Source: Desulfocapsaceae bacterium (GTDB lineage: Bacteria; Desulfobacterota; Desulfobulbia; Desulfobulbales; Desulfocapsaceae). From it: a DNA stretch of 35,910 nucleotides. The stretch lies in assembly GCA_031292275.1 (NCBI GenBank), contig JARLHL010000103.1:1-35910 (forward strand), written 5' to 3'. The translations under genes and the position numbers were made by a program. This document shows, piece after piece, positions 1-7,933 of the stretch (the stretch's first letter is position 1; each line of letters begins with the position of its first letter). The notes beneath the pieces were generated by a model. That model made no database searches. It saw nothing but the letters and a program-made list of their open reading frames with translations, and had not been told where the DNA came from.

Positions 1-541
1 AGAAGGAATGCGGCCTATCGTAGCGGGGGATCAGGTCGCGGAAGTCCTTGCACTCGATGACGGCATGGGCAAGCCTTCTCCAGGCTTCCTCAAGGGTGAT
101 CTCCAAAGAGAGCAGGTTGAGCCGGGGTTTTCCTGTGGTGCTGGTCCCGAAGGTCTGGCCGGTGATATGGCCGCCGAAGGCCGATTTCTGCAGATAGAGG
201 TATCGGGCTGCCCGCTGGATATCGGTCAGGGTTTCAGCCTTGACCTGTTTTTTCCGCTCGAACTCGGCCCGCGAGACCAGTGAGAACTTGAACTGCCGGT
301 ACAGCTCTTCGGGATGATGTTTGATCGCGCGGTACAGGGTGGTCAGGTCTTTATCCAGGTCGTTGATGATTTCCGCAGGCGACGGATCCTTGGCAAAGAA
401 GACGCCGGCCCCTCCTGCAAACACTTCTATGTAGCAGGTATGCTCAGGGATTTTATTGATAATGGTTTTGGCCAGCCGTGATTTTCCTCCGAAATAGGGG
501 ATGAATCCTTTCATTTTTTTCCTTTGAATTTGCCGGTCCAT
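1..541 (-). CDS. dam: DNA adenine methyltransferase, Dam/D12 class (partial, cut by left edge)
   Basis: N-terminal 180 residues of an N6-adenine DNA methyltransferase; the 3' end lies outside the window. Visible: the SAM-binding start IPYFGGKSRLA and the motif I segment EVFAGGAGVFFAK, followed by NDLDKDLTTLYRAI, all typical of the D12/Dam family. The catalytic DPPY motif is expected further on and cannot be checked. Two in-frame starts exist: ATG at 541 has a strong Shine-Dalgarno (GGGGGAGG, 8 nt upstream); ATG at 514 has a weaker AAAGG. I prefer 541. It is the last gene of the late operon, where Mu carries its DNA-modification gene mom, so protection of phage DNA from host restriction is likely (inference). 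The 153-nt structured leader upstream suggests post-transcriptional control. Confidence 0.85.
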   Translation of the reverse strand, partial: MDRQIQRKKMKGFIPYFGGKSRLAKTIINKIPEHTCYIEVFAGGAGVFFAKDPSPAEIINDLDKDLTTLYRAIKHHPEELYRQFKFSLVSRAEFERKKQVKAETLTDIQRAARYLYLQKSAFGGHITGQTFGTSTTGKPRLNLLSLEITLEEAWRRLAHAVIECKDFRDLIPRYDRPHSF

Positions 542-694
542 CTGCTAAACCTCCCCCATGCTCCAAAGCATCGGGACTTACGCAGGTGAACCCTGTCGGC
601 CTCCTTCCGTGGGCTTACACGGCTGAGTGGTTGGGGGATGTTGACGCATCCCCGTCCCGTCCTGACATCGCCAGTGGACTGGCGCCGCTGATCG
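542..694 (-). other. Structured leader between holin and dam
   Basis: A 153-nt non-coding gap holds four small perfect hairpins in series: 669-675/678-684 (7 bp), 634-640/647-653 (7 bp, 6-nt loop), 607-611/618-622 (5 bp) and 558-562/567-571 (5 bp, 4-nt loop). None is followed by a T-run, so these are not simple terminators. The last hairpin sits just upstream of the GGGGGAGG ribosome-binding site of dam. It could be a 5' UTR controlling dam translation, or a small RNA. A minus-strand frame is open through part of it (511-732) but resembles nothing I recognise. Confidence 0.5.
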
Positions 695-1090
695 TTACGA
701 TTTCGTCTTTTCGAAAGACCGCATCCCGCCAAGGCCCAGCATACCCAGGAGCAAGGGCATCATGGTTGACATATCCATCTGCGGAAATTGCACCGGATGA
801 CCGGCCAGGCCCGCCGCCCATTCTGCCAGCGGGCCGATCACGAACTGGATGGCAAAGCCGCTGCCGCAGACCCAGCCCACAAAGGGCCGCCAGCCGGAAG
901 CGAACGGGCTGGGGTTGGCAGCCTCCATCTTGTTGATCTCCAGCTGTCCGCTGATGATCGCCAGCTCTCCTGATTGCTGGAGCTTTAAAAGCTCGAGCCT
1001 GGCCGCGTCGGCCTGGGCCGGATCCGGCCAGAGTTTGTCGATTATCTTGCCGCCGATATCCAGCGCGGCGGTGATGGGATCAAAAGACAT
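695..1090 (-). CDS. Holin, 3-TM GTA-holin type
   Basis: 131-residue membrane protein that should make the inner-membrane hole for lysis. The central segment FASGWRPFVGWVCGSGFAIQF is typical of the GTA_holin_3TM family (PF11351). Hydrophobic segments lie near residues 70-90 and 105-125, and the N-terminal half is an amphipathic helix. Start chosen as the ATG at 1090, which overlaps the endolysin stop as TGATG; a TTG one codon upstream is the only alternative. It directly follows the GH108 endolysin, giving a two-gene lysis cassette. No spanin gene is visible nearby. Confidence 0.85.
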   Translation of the reverse strand: MSFDPITAALDIGGKIIDKLWPDPAQADAARLELLKLQQSGELAIISGQLEINKMEAANPSPFASGWRPFVGWVCGSGFAIQFVIGPLAEWAAGLAGHPVQFPQMDMSTMMPLLLGMLGLGGMRSFEKTKS

Positions 1091-1572
1091 CAAGCGGCTC
1101 CTTTTCTAAGATTGTTTGCCACCCGGCGAGCCCAGCCCCTGCCGAAGGTCTGCCAGATAGCCAGATCGGTGTAAAATTGCAGCCTGGTGGAGTTGAAGAG
1201 ATTAACAGTCCGGTGCGGATCGGCGGCCAGCGATGCATTAAGCGTTTTATTTCCGAATTTTCCATCGGCATCCGCGCCCACCGCCAGCTGCAGCCAGCGC
1301 ACGGCCGTTACGAGCCCATGGTTTACCGCCGCGTCGAAGACCTGAAAGGCCACTGCATACGGCAGCGCCTCAAGCTGCGGCAACCAATAGCGCCGGGCGT
1401 AGATGGCCTTTGCCGTCTGCCTGCTCATGTCCCGCATGGGGCCGGCGTAGCCGTTTTCCCGGGCCACCTTGACGGTGATCCCCCAGTTGGTCTCCCCGCC
1501 CGGATCGGCCGGGTTGTTCACATAGCCGCCCTCGTTGCCTATCAGATCATCGAACGCTGTATCGAAATGCAT
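1090..1572 (-). CDS. Endolysin, glycoside hydrolase family 108
   Basis: 160-residue peptidoglycan hydrolase that cleaves the cell wall at the end of the lytic cycle. The N-terminal motif NEGGYVNNPADPGGETNWGIT contains the catalytic Glu (residue 14) of GH108 (ZliS/lysozyme-like family). The C-terminal half, with the LQLAVGADADGKFG segment, matches a PG_binding_3 domain. No signal peptide is seen, so export depends on the holin. The start ATG has a GAGGAG site 8 nt upstream. It overlaps the holin gene by 1 nt. Confidence 0.93.
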   Translation of the reverse strand: MHFDTAFDDLIGNEGGYVNNPADPGGETNWGITVKVARENGYAGPMRDMSRQTAKAIYARRYWLPQLEALPYAVAFQVFDAAVNHGLVTAVRWLQLAVGADADGKFGNKTLNASLAADPHRTVNLFNSTRLQFYTDLAIWQTFGRGWARRVANNLRKGAA

Positions 1573-1609
1573 TGCTTACTCCTCTTATGTTTTTACTTTT
1601 TGCTCAACC

Positions 1610-1658
1610 GGGGACAGATTCAATTTTTGCAGAATGCGCAAAAATAAAATCAGTCCCC
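1610..1658. repeat. REP-like hairpin element (GGGGACAG...GTCCCC)
   Basis: Imperfect 22-nt inverted repeat with a 5-nt loop: left arm 1610-1631, loop 1632-1636, right arm 1637-1658, 18 of 22 positions paired. Ends with GGGGAC and an internal AATTTTTGC are typical of the chromosomal REP/RAYT-associated repeats common in Desulfobacterota and related bacteria. One arm runs into the 3' end of the tail-tip gene and supplies its last codons and stop (see findings). No transposase is encoded beside it. Confidence 0.75.
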
Positions 1659-3851
1659 TCGTGTTACGGTCAGATTCCATTTGGTGAAGCTCACCAGGGA
1701 CCCGCGTACTGCCTCAAGCTCCATGCGCAGGCTTTTGTTCAGCCGTGCCGGATCGAATCCGCTGTCGGCCTTCTCGTCGCCAGCCGGGTAGGTGAAGCCT
1801 GTGCCGGTCAGTCCGCTTACTGTGCGCAGCAGAATGCCGGTCTCGCCGTAGATCCTTATTATATAGGTGACCCCGGCCTCGGGGCCGATGCTGCCCTCAT
1901 CCTGGCGGATCAGGCTGACGGTCTGGGCGGTACGGCTGCGGTGCGCCCAGCTGACGGTAAGCTCCTCCTCCAGGCCGATAAAGCTGGGCCAGCGCTTGCC
2001 GCCTATCCGCACATTGCCGGGCGGATAGGGCCGCATCATCCGGCCGCGGGTGGTGTAGGCGTTCACGGCGGCGGCATCCAGAGCCAGTCTGCCCAGGGGC
2101 GTGGACGGCAGCAGCTTGACCTCGACGGTTTCGCCCGCCTCCCTGGGCTCAGTGTCCAGGCCGTAAAATCCCTGATGGAACCAGATCACGGTCCTTTCGG
2201 CATGGGCTGCCGGAATGGTATCGAGCACGCCGCGGGCCACGGTGACGCTGCGGCCAGCGGCATCCACCGCCAGCACCGCCACCAGCTCGCCGCCCAGGCA
2301 GGCATAGGTCCCGGCCCGGACCAGGTCGGTATCGATGGCCGCCGCGTCCAGCACAAGCAGACTCTCCACCTCAGGAACTGCCGCTGCGTCGATCCGAGCC
2401 GTAAAGGGAAAGGAATCGGTATCCTTCAGGCTCCAGTCGGCGGCCCCCCGGTTCCGCACCCACATCTCATAGTTGTAGGCGTCCGAGCTGGGCCGGCAGC
2501 AAAAGCAGACCACCAGCGTCGAGGTGTCGGAAAGCTCGGCCATCACCGCCTCCGATTCCCCGGCATACTCCCGGACAAACTGCCACCAGGTGATCTCCGC
2601 GATCTGCCGGTTGGCCGCGTCGGCCGGTTTGCTCTCCGGCCTCGTCCAGAGGCTTTGCGCGGGGGCGGTAAAAGCGGCCGAGCCCAGGCCGAAGACGTCG
2701 CGCACGGCCTTGATCCGGACACTGCCCGCGGTATGGACCCCGATCTCCACCTCCGAGACCCGCATGGCGAGCCCGGCAATCCCCAGCGGCCCCCAGGTGA
2801 AATTGAAGCAGTCGCCGGGCTCAAGGGCGGCACCTACACGGTTGATCTCCAGGGTGCAGGAGGAGATCGGCATGCAGAGCTGGGTCAGCTCGCGGGCGGC
2901 GATCCGGGCCGCCAGAGCGCCGCTGGTCACGCCTGGAAAATCCAGGGTGGCGGCGTTGATCTGGCCCCCCATCCGGCTGATCCCGGCAATGTCCTGGACG
3001 GTGACGGCGCAGGTCATATTCTCCCGGTCGACGTAATTCACCGTCACCTGGTTGACCACCTCGACGGCGGAGGGATTGGTAAACTCCACCAGCTCGATGG
3101 TGTTGGACTCGCCTACGACGGGCAAGGCGCCGATATTGTAGTCGTCCCGAATCAGCCTCAGGGTCAGCAGGCCGGTCGAATGCGCGAAGTAGAGCACCCC
3201 GTCGATATGGTTGAGGATCAGCCTGACGAAGTCTTCGACGCTGGTGTTTTTGGCCCAGATCAGGGAGAGGCCGAAGCTTTCCGCCTTCAGCAGGTTGGCC
3301 GCGGTCAGGAAGGAGGCGTCGTCCAGGTCGGCCTCCGGATAGCCCAGGCCTCCCCAGCCGGTATTGGTCAAGGCCTCGCGGATGATATGGGCCGGGTTCA
3401 TATCGATATGGCCGTCGTCACCAGGAATCTCCGCCAGATCCTCATGCCAGCCGGTGCGGGTGCGGCGGGCCAGCACCGACCAGGGCTTAATATAAGGATT
3501 GTTGGCGCTCAGCATGCATTTTCCGGCCACCAGGCCGAAGAGCCCCCGGAAGGCCGGGATGTCAGGCCCCAGCTGAGACTGCAGATAGGGATTCTGCGGC
3601 TGCCCCGCCTCGCCGAAGCAGAGGTCGACGGGGCCGCGGACCCCGCCTTCACGGCCTTCGCCGCCGAAAAGATCCGGCTGATCGATTGCGATCCGGGCGC
3701 TGGCCGCGACTCTTCCTTCCCAGGCGGTTTTTTCACCCACCACGATCTTCAGAACGGCGTCGACCGACTGGCAGAAGATCAGATGCAGGCCCGCAAAATA
3801 CCTGAAGCCGGTGGTGTAGCAGGATGATCCCCCCTTGCCTCCGCCTCCCAT
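1650..3851 (-). CDS. Tail-tip / central fibre-like protein (GTA-type phage tail protein)
   Basis: 733-residue baseplate-hub or tail-tip protein of a siphovirus tail. The glycine-rich start MGGGGKGGSS followed by a GFRYFAGLHLIFC segment is typical of large tail proteins found beside BR0599/DUF2163 proteins in GTA-like and D3112-like tails. The middle (about residues 120-280) resembles the Phage-tail_3/TIM-barrel-like segment; the C-terminal third is likely beta-rich. The ATG at 3851 overlaps the stop of the upstream gene as TGATG, which fixes the start; a longer frame to 3902 is rejected. The last residues Arg-Gly-Asp and the TGA come from a REP hairpin, so the native C-terminus may have been trimmed or replaced. 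Confidence 0.85.
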   Translation of the reverse strand: MGGGGKGGSSCYTTGFRYFAGLHLIFCQSVDAVLKIVVGEKTAWEGRVAASARIAIDQPDLFGGEGREGGVRGPVDLCFGEAGQPQNPYLQSQLGPDIPAFRGLFGLVAGKCMLSANNPYIKPWSVLARRTRTGWHEDLAEIPGDDGHIDMNPAHIIREALTNTGWGGLGYPEADLDDASFLTAANLLKAESFGLSLIWAKNTSVEDFVRLILNHIDGVLYFAHSTGLLTLRLIRDDYNIGALPVVGESNTIELVEFTNPSAVEVVNQVTVNYVDRENMTCAVTVQDIAGISRMGGQINAATLDFPGVTSGALAARIAARELTQLCMPISSCTLEINRVGAALEPGDCFNFTWGPLGIAGLAMRVSEVEIGVHTAGSVRIKAVRDVFGLGSAAFTAPAQSLWTRPESKPADAANRQIAEITWWQFVREYAGESEAVMAELSDTSTLVVCFCCRPSSDAYNYEMWVRNRGAADWSLKDTDSFPFTARIDAAAVPEVESLLVLDAAAIDTDLVRAGTYACLGGELVAVLAVDAAGRSVTVARGVLDTIPAAHAERTVIWFHQGFYGLDTEPREAGETVEVKLLPSTPLGRLALDAAAVNAYTTRGRMMRPYPPGNVRIGGKRWPSFIGLEEELTVSWAHRSRTAQTVSLIRQDEGSIGPEAGVTYIIRIYGETGILLRTVSGLTGTGFTYPAGDEKADSGFDPARLNKSLRMELEAVRGSLVSFTKWNLTVTRGD

Positions 3852-4093
3852 CAGACGCACCCCTTGCGATCGGTATCGGCGGTCTGCGGCTCCTTCGCCC
3901 ATCCGGTCGACTCGGCGAAGTCCACAGCCTTTATGGCCATGGCGTCGCCTGTCGCAACCAGAAAAGAGGCGTCGACACCATCAGCCAAAAAATCGGCCCA
4001 GGAGATGCCGTGCCCGGCAAACCAGGGCCGCAGCCCCCGGTTGCAGTAGCCGCAGGCCCGCAGATGCCAGTGATAGACCCTTTTTTCTCTCAT
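3851..4093 (-). CDS. Small tail-assembly protein
   Basis: 80-residue protein with YHWHLRACGYCNRGLRPWF near the N-terminus (Cys and His that could bind metal) and ADFLADGVDASFLVATGDAMA after it. It overlaps the upstream small protein by ATGA and the tail-tip gene by TGATG, so it belongs to the coupled tail-tip operon. Short proteins sit at this place in other Mu-like siphophages; the exact role is unknown. Confidence 0.75.
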   Translation of the reverse strand: MREKRVYHWHLRACGYCNRGLRPWFAGHGISWADFLADGVDASFLVATGDAMAIKAVDFAESTGWAKEPQTADTDRKGCV

Positions 4094-4323
4094 TTCTTGC
4101 CTCCGGAGCAGGACCTGATAGGCGTGGTGCCGATATCCCCATACCAGACGCAGTTGGCGCCCTCCAGCAGCCGGGTGCCGAAGAGCACCGGCACCGGCGA
4201 GGCCGCGTCCACGGTGGTGGCCTGGACCTCACCGGGCACGGGCGCGGGGCTGGTGTTCGACGCGGGTCTTGCCAGCAGCGCGGAGACGATCTGCAGACCT
4301 ATCCAGATAACCAATTGCCACAT
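4090..4323 (-). CDS. Small N-terminally hydrophobic tail-region protein
   Basis: 77 residues. An N-terminal hydrophobic helix (WQLVIWIGLQIVSALLA) is followed by a Ser/Pro-rich linker and a compact segment, PVPVLFGTRLLEGANCVWYGDI. The motif VPVLFGT...G.N.VWYGD is common near the start of tail-assembly or tip proteins. ATG at 4323 has GGGAGG 6-7 nt upstream. The frame stays open far upstream (to 4710) only because it reads through the tandem repeat, and that extension is not believed. It ends in an ATGA overlap with the next gene. Confidence 0.75.
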   Translation of the reverse strand: MWQLVIWIGLQIVSALLARPASNTSPAPVPGEVQATTVDAASPVPVLFGTRLLEGANCVWYGDIGTTPIRSCSGGKK

Positions 4324-4332
4324 ACATCCTCC

Positions 4333-4563
4333 CAGCAGGGCTGGACCAGACTGACCAGCCTCAAGGTTCCATGAAAGCGCCTCATTCCAGTATGGCAGGG
4401 ATGCCGCCTCCCCTGTACGCTTTCCTTTAAAGCAGCAGGGCTGGACCAGACTGACCAGCCTCAAGGTTCCATGAAAGCGCCTCATTCCAGTATGGCAGAG
4501 ATGCCGCTCCCCGGTGCGCTTTCCTTTAAACCAGCAGGGCTGGACCAGACTGACCAGCCTCAA
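4333..4563. repeat. Tandem array of a ~100-bp dispersed repeat (2.3 units)
   Basis: Unit 1 is 4333-4432 (100 bp), unit 2 is 4433-4531 (99 bp), and a 32-bp partial unit is 4532-4563. Units are nearly identical and each begins CAGCAGGGCTGGACCAGACT. Each contains an inverted repeat (GGCTGG, 10 nt, CCAGCC). The array begins 1 nt after the stop of the BR0599-family gene and ends just before the ribosome-binding site of the 77-residue gene. Diverged single copies occur at 12322-12420 and 15249-15350, in the opposite orientation. Confidence 0.95.
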
Positions 4564-4564
4564 A

Positions 4565-5362
4565 TCATACAAGGGCATCGCCCGAGAAGGGATTCTTCGC
4601 AGGCAGAAAAGGCAGACCGCCGTAGTTGGCGATGTTGCCAAACTTTGTCCGGCAGGTATCGACGGACCGGTCGCAGCCGGGCCAGAGTTCGACCGCGGCA
4701 CCCGGAGCAAGGGCTTCGATGCCGTCGATCAGCCGGATATCCGTCCCCGCATGGCCGACAATCATCCTCCGCTCGCCGCCGTATTGCAGCATGCCGCCGG
4801 TGAACCACCCCGGAGCAAAGCCCTCGGCGCCGCTGACCCTAAGCCCCGGGCCGGAGACAGAGGACGCTATCGCGGAAAAACGCCAGTCCTCCGGATGTAC
4901 CCGGCAGGCGGGGCCGTAGAGCAGATGCGGGCAGCCGATCTGATAGACCCGCCTCAGGCCAGCCCGTTTAAAGAGCGTGAAGACCGACTCCGACCCCAGC
5001 CTGGCCACGCTGCCCGACCAGGTGCAACCTACGATCCGTCCCTTCCAGAGCACCGAAAATTCCCCATCCTCGTAATGGTGCCTGAAGATGGTGACCACCA
5101 GAGCGGAGTCCAGCCAGCCCGACCGGAAGAGCAGCGCCAGCTCGTTGCTCGCGGCAATCTCGATGTCCATCTGGGATTTTCTGGCGTCGCCGCCCTTGGT
5201 GAAGCCGCCGCGCCGGATAAAAACCGGCTGGTATTTCTCCCGGCCGTTTGCGATCTCATGATCGGCGCTGGTAAACAGCCAGAGCCTGCCGCCCAGGGCG
5301 AAACGGTACAGCTCCAGGGGATGGCCGCCGTAAACGGATTGCTCGCGTTCGATATAGCTCAT
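4565..5362 (-). CDS. BR0599/DUF2163-family phage tail protein
   Basis: 265-residue structural protein of the distal tail. MSYIEREQSVYGGHPLELYRF is the typical N-terminus of the Phage_BR0599 family (PF09356), and CPHLLYGPACRV plus AAVELWPGCDRSVDTC fit its conserved Cys-containing C-terminal part. In the R. capsulatus gene transfer agent and related siphophages this protein lies between the distal tail protein and the tip. Start ATG 5362 overlaps the upstream stop (ATGA); the open frame to 5518 is not used. Confidence 0.9.
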   Translation of the reverse strand: MSYIEREQSVYGGHPLELYRFALGGRLWLFTSADHEIANGREKYQPVFIRRGGFTKGGDARKSQMDIEIAASNELALLFRSGWLDSALVVTIFRHHYEDGEFSVLWKGRIVGCTWSGSVARLGSESVFTLFKRAGLRRVYQIGCPHLLYGPACRVHPEDWRFSAIASSVSGPGLRVSGAEGFAPGWFTGGMLQYGGERRMIVGHAGTDIRLIDGIEALAPGAAVELWPGCDRSVDTCRTKFGNIANYGGLPFLPAKNPFSGDALV

Positions 5363-6915
5363 GTCAGCACCATGACGGGCAGGGTGGCCTCCAGGCAGTC
5401 CCAGCCCAGCCACCTGAGGTTGATTGTGTCGGTATCGAGCCGCACCGGCTCCAGCCAGGCGCAGCGATTCAGCTCGCGGCCGGAGATATCCATCGGCAGG
5501 GGCTCGTTCAGGGTCCATCGCTCATCGCCGCCCGGCAGGGTCTCGACGCCGGTGATCATCCTGCGGATAACCTCGCCCGAGACCGCGATCAGCTCGATAT
5601 GGGATCGGGCCGGGCTGCCCTGCAGGGCATACTCATAGCCGATACCGGCGATGGTGAGCCGGATGTCGCCCGCCTTGGCCGGGGCCGGTTCGAAGGCCCG
5701 ATCGTTTGCCGCCAGCCAGAAGGGGGCCAGACGTCCGGCTGCCGCGAACAGGAAGCGCAGAAACCGGTCGATCCGCTCCCTGCCGATGATCCGGAAAACG
5801 GCATCGCGGCTCAGCACCGGCTCGATGGACAGGATATCGTATTCGACCAGGCCGGTCTCATTGTCGAGCTGCAGCCAGCGGTTGCCCTGGCGGTCTTCAG
5901 GCCCCTCCCAGGACGGCACGAACGGGCAGCACGGGATCTGCCGGTAGAGGTCCGGATTCTGTACGGCAGGCATCAGGGACTCGTCCGCGGCTTCGAAACT
6001 TACGCGGTAATCGGCCGCCTCCTCGGTAAATCGGCCGATGCGGCGCTGGGCAAGGGCGAGGCCGTGACGGCAGGGGGCCGCCATGCTCCCTTGAGGCCAG
6101 CGGCGCTCGAAGGGGGCGTCCACCGAGACGAAGCCCGCCCCGATGCCGGTGACGGTACGGATCTCGAAACGGTCCCAGGCGTCGAAGACTGCCGCCTGAC
6201 GGCCTGCGGCGTAGTCGAGAAACCGGGGATTGAGCGGTATGATCGTATCGCCCGCCGCGATGGGCGCCTGCAGCCTCTGGACATCCCGCCAGACCGGGGT
6301 CAGCAAAAAGCGGGTGCGGCGCAGGGAAAGCCAGCCCTCCAGCCTGCGGCGAGCCGAGCCCGCGGCCAGCATCCGCAGATCGAAGATCCGCCGGGGCATG
6401 GTCCGGAGCCGGACCCGCTGCTCGGTGCCGTCATGGGCGGTCAGGACGTCGGTCTTCCAGGCCAGGGTCTCGTTAAAGCCCTCCTGCCAGTTGTGGGGAA
6501 AAAACAGATACCCGATATCGCCTGAGATCTGCGGAACCCTGGTGCCGGCAATGATCAGGATCGGAGCGATCGCGCAGGCGGACAGAAAACTCAACCGCGC
6601 CTGAAACTCCAGCGGCCCTTTGGTGCCGACGGTGATGATAACCGCAAGCCCCGCCCCGCGGGGGATCTGCCGGGGCGGGTCCGGCGTCCAGGCTATCCCT
6701 TCGGCCGCCTCGTTGCCGATGATGTCCGCCAGGGTGATTCCGGCAGCCGATCCGTTCCACAAAAAGACCGGGAGCCTTTTCTCCCGCGTCACATAGCCCG
6801 CATCGACCGTCTTGCCGGTGAAAAGGGAGAAGTATTGGGCGGAACGGTCCGTCGTCCTGGCACCCAGGCCTGCAAGGGGGATGAAGCAGCAGGTATTGAT
6901 CAGTCCGCTTGCCAT
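5359..6915 (-). CDS. Distal tail structural protein
   Basis: 518 residues, no signal peptide. Likely beta-rich, with conserved-looking motifs FPHNWQEGFNETLAWKTDVLTA and RRRLEGWLSLRRTRFLLTPVW, which recall distal-tail or baseplate proteins of Mu-like siphophages. It is preceded by a 1-nt gap after the 79-residue gene and followed by an ATGA overlap with the BR0599 gene, so it is part of the tail-tip block. Role inferred from position; no catalytic motif seen. Confidence 0.75.
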   Translation of the reverse strand: MASGLINTCCFIPLAGLGARTTDRSAQYFSLFTGKTVDAGYVTREKRLPVFLWNGSAAGITLADIIGNEAAEGIAWTPDPPRQIPRGAGLAVIITVGTKGPLEFQARLSFLSACAIAPILIIAGTRVPQISGDIGYLFFPHNWQEGFNETLAWKTDVLTAHDGTEQRVRLRTMPRRIFDLRMLAAGSARRRLEGWLSLRRTRFLLTPVWRDVQRLQAPIAAGDTIIPLNPRFLDYAAGRQAAVFDAWDRFEIRTVTGIGAGFVSVDAPFERRWPQGSMAAPCRHGLALAQRRIGRFTEEAADYRVSFEAADESLMPAVQNPDLYRQIPCCPFVPSWEGPEDRQGNRWLQLDNETGLVEYDILSIEPVLSRDAVFRIIGRERIDRFLRFLFAAAGRLAPFWLAANDRAFEPAPAKAGDIRLTIAGIGYEYALQGSPARSHIELIAVSGEVIRRMITGVETLPGGDERWTLNEPLPMDISGRELNRCAWLEPVRLDTDTINLRWLGWDCLEATLPVMVLT

Positions 6916-6916
6916 G

Positions 6917-7156
6917 TCAGATATGGGTCAGGAGGTTCAGGCATTGCCGCCAGGGGGCCAGCAGATCGGCGGCCGGTGCGCAGGCAATCCCCCAGCTGAT
7001 CGTCCCCATGGGCTGGGTTAGGGGCAAAGGCCCCCGCAGCAGCGGACTGCAGGCCGCCGCAAAGGGGAGGGTCCAAGGGAACTCCGCCTTGCCGAAGCTA
7101 TCACTCCTGCCCGCGAAATCGATCCAGGGCTCCTGCAAAAAGATGGTTGCGCTCAT
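6917..7156 (-). CDS. Small tail-region protein
   Basis: 79 residues: a short N-terminus (SATIFLQEPWIDFAGR) and a hydrophobic, Pro-rich middle (LPFAAACSPLLRGPLPLTQP). It fits exactly between two tail genes, 9 nt after one stop and 1 nt before the next start, which supports translation. Function unknown. It may be a minor tail component or chaperone. Confidence 0.65.
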   Translation of the reverse strand: MSATIFLQEPWIDFAGRSDSFGKAEFPWTLPFAAACSPLLRGPLPLTQPMGTISWGIACAPAADLLAPWRQCLNLLTHI

Positions 7157-7165
7157 GGTGCCGCC

Positions 7166-7933
7166 TCAGATGCTCAATTTAAAGAAGAGATCCCGCGTGC
7201 CGGTATCGGAAACGGCGCTCGGCATCACCAGATAGCTGTCCTCGCCGAACGGCAGGATCTCGCCTGACGTATAGACGTCGCCCGCGTTGATCCTGAACAG
7301 GCCGGGGGCGCGGCCCGCCGGGTGGAGATAGGCGGTGGAGGCGTTGCAGACGAAGATCGTCACCGGCATCGGCAGGATGCCTGCGTTATAGAGGGAGGGC
7401 TGCTTGTTGGCCAGCACCAGATCCCGGTCGATACTGCCCTGGACTGATCCCTCCCGCAGGGAGCCCATAGTCGACCACGCACCGTTTACAAACATGCTGG
7501 CCGAATAAAAGGCAGTCCCATTCAGGAAATAATGAGAATTCATCGAGGTCCCATGGACAAGCTGGCCGCCGGACCATGCGCCCACCTTGTGCACGACCGT
7601 GATCAGGCCGCCCCAGAACCAGCCGGTGGATGGGTAGACGCGGCCGATATAGATTGTGGTGCCGCAGGAGACAAAGGCGTATGACGCGCCATTTATAAGA
7701 TAGTCTATAGAGGGCGCTGCGCTGTTGTAGGTGGCTCCGCCGTCGGGCGAGGCGTAGAGCTTGACGGCGGATGCGCTGGAGTAGTCCACCCGGTAGCGGG
7801 CATCCCCTTTGCTGATGCTCACCCGGGTTCCCGGCTGTTTCTGGACGCCCCAGCCGTTAGCAGCCGCGAAATCGGCCAGATCGCCGAGAAAGGCGGCTAT
7901 GTCTGTAAAGGTGTATTTTTTGAACATATCCAT
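7166..7933 (-). CDS. Tail protein, D3112-type, copy 2
   Basis: 255 residues. The N-terminal motif TFTDIAAFLGDLADFAAANGW parallels NYKDLLAVLATFASANGW of the neighbour upstream, and both end with a short beta-rich segment after an 'SYLVMPS/NYMVFQD' motif. The two are probably tandem paralogues. Proteins of this type lie after the tape measure in D3112/B3-like Mu siphophages and are likely part of the tip or receptor-binding apparatus. The ATG overlaps the upstream stop (TAATG). Confidence 0.75.
   Translation of the reverse strand: MDMFKKYTFTDIAAFLGDLADFAAANGWGVQKQPGTRVSISKGDARYRVDYSSASAVKLYASPDGGATYNSAAPSIDYLINGASYAFVSCGTTIYIGRVYPSTGWFWGGLITVVHKVGAWSGGQLVHGTSMNSHYFLNGTAFYSASMFVNGAWSTMGSLREGSVQGSIDRDLVLANKQPSLYNAGILPMPVTIFVCNASTAYLHPAGRAPGLFRINAGDVYTSGEILPFGEDSYLVMPSAVSDTGTRDLFFKLSI

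Noticed and set aside
511-732. 73-residue minus-strand frame over the dam leader
   Set aside because: It runs through the hairpin series and overlaps the dam start, resembles no family and has an Arg/Gly composition of a chance frame.
1572-3827. 751-residue plus-strand open frame
   Set aside because: It lies wholly antisense to the tail-tip gene, is rich in Gly, Pro, Gln and Ala as expected from GC-rich shadow frames, and has no domain. The minus-strand frame has family motifs and coupled neighbours.
4090-4710. 206-residue extension of the 77-residue gene
   Set aside because: The extra N-terminal part is translated from the tandem repeat and from the end of the BR0599 gene in another frame. 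Repeated junk segments and a good start at 4323 argue against it.
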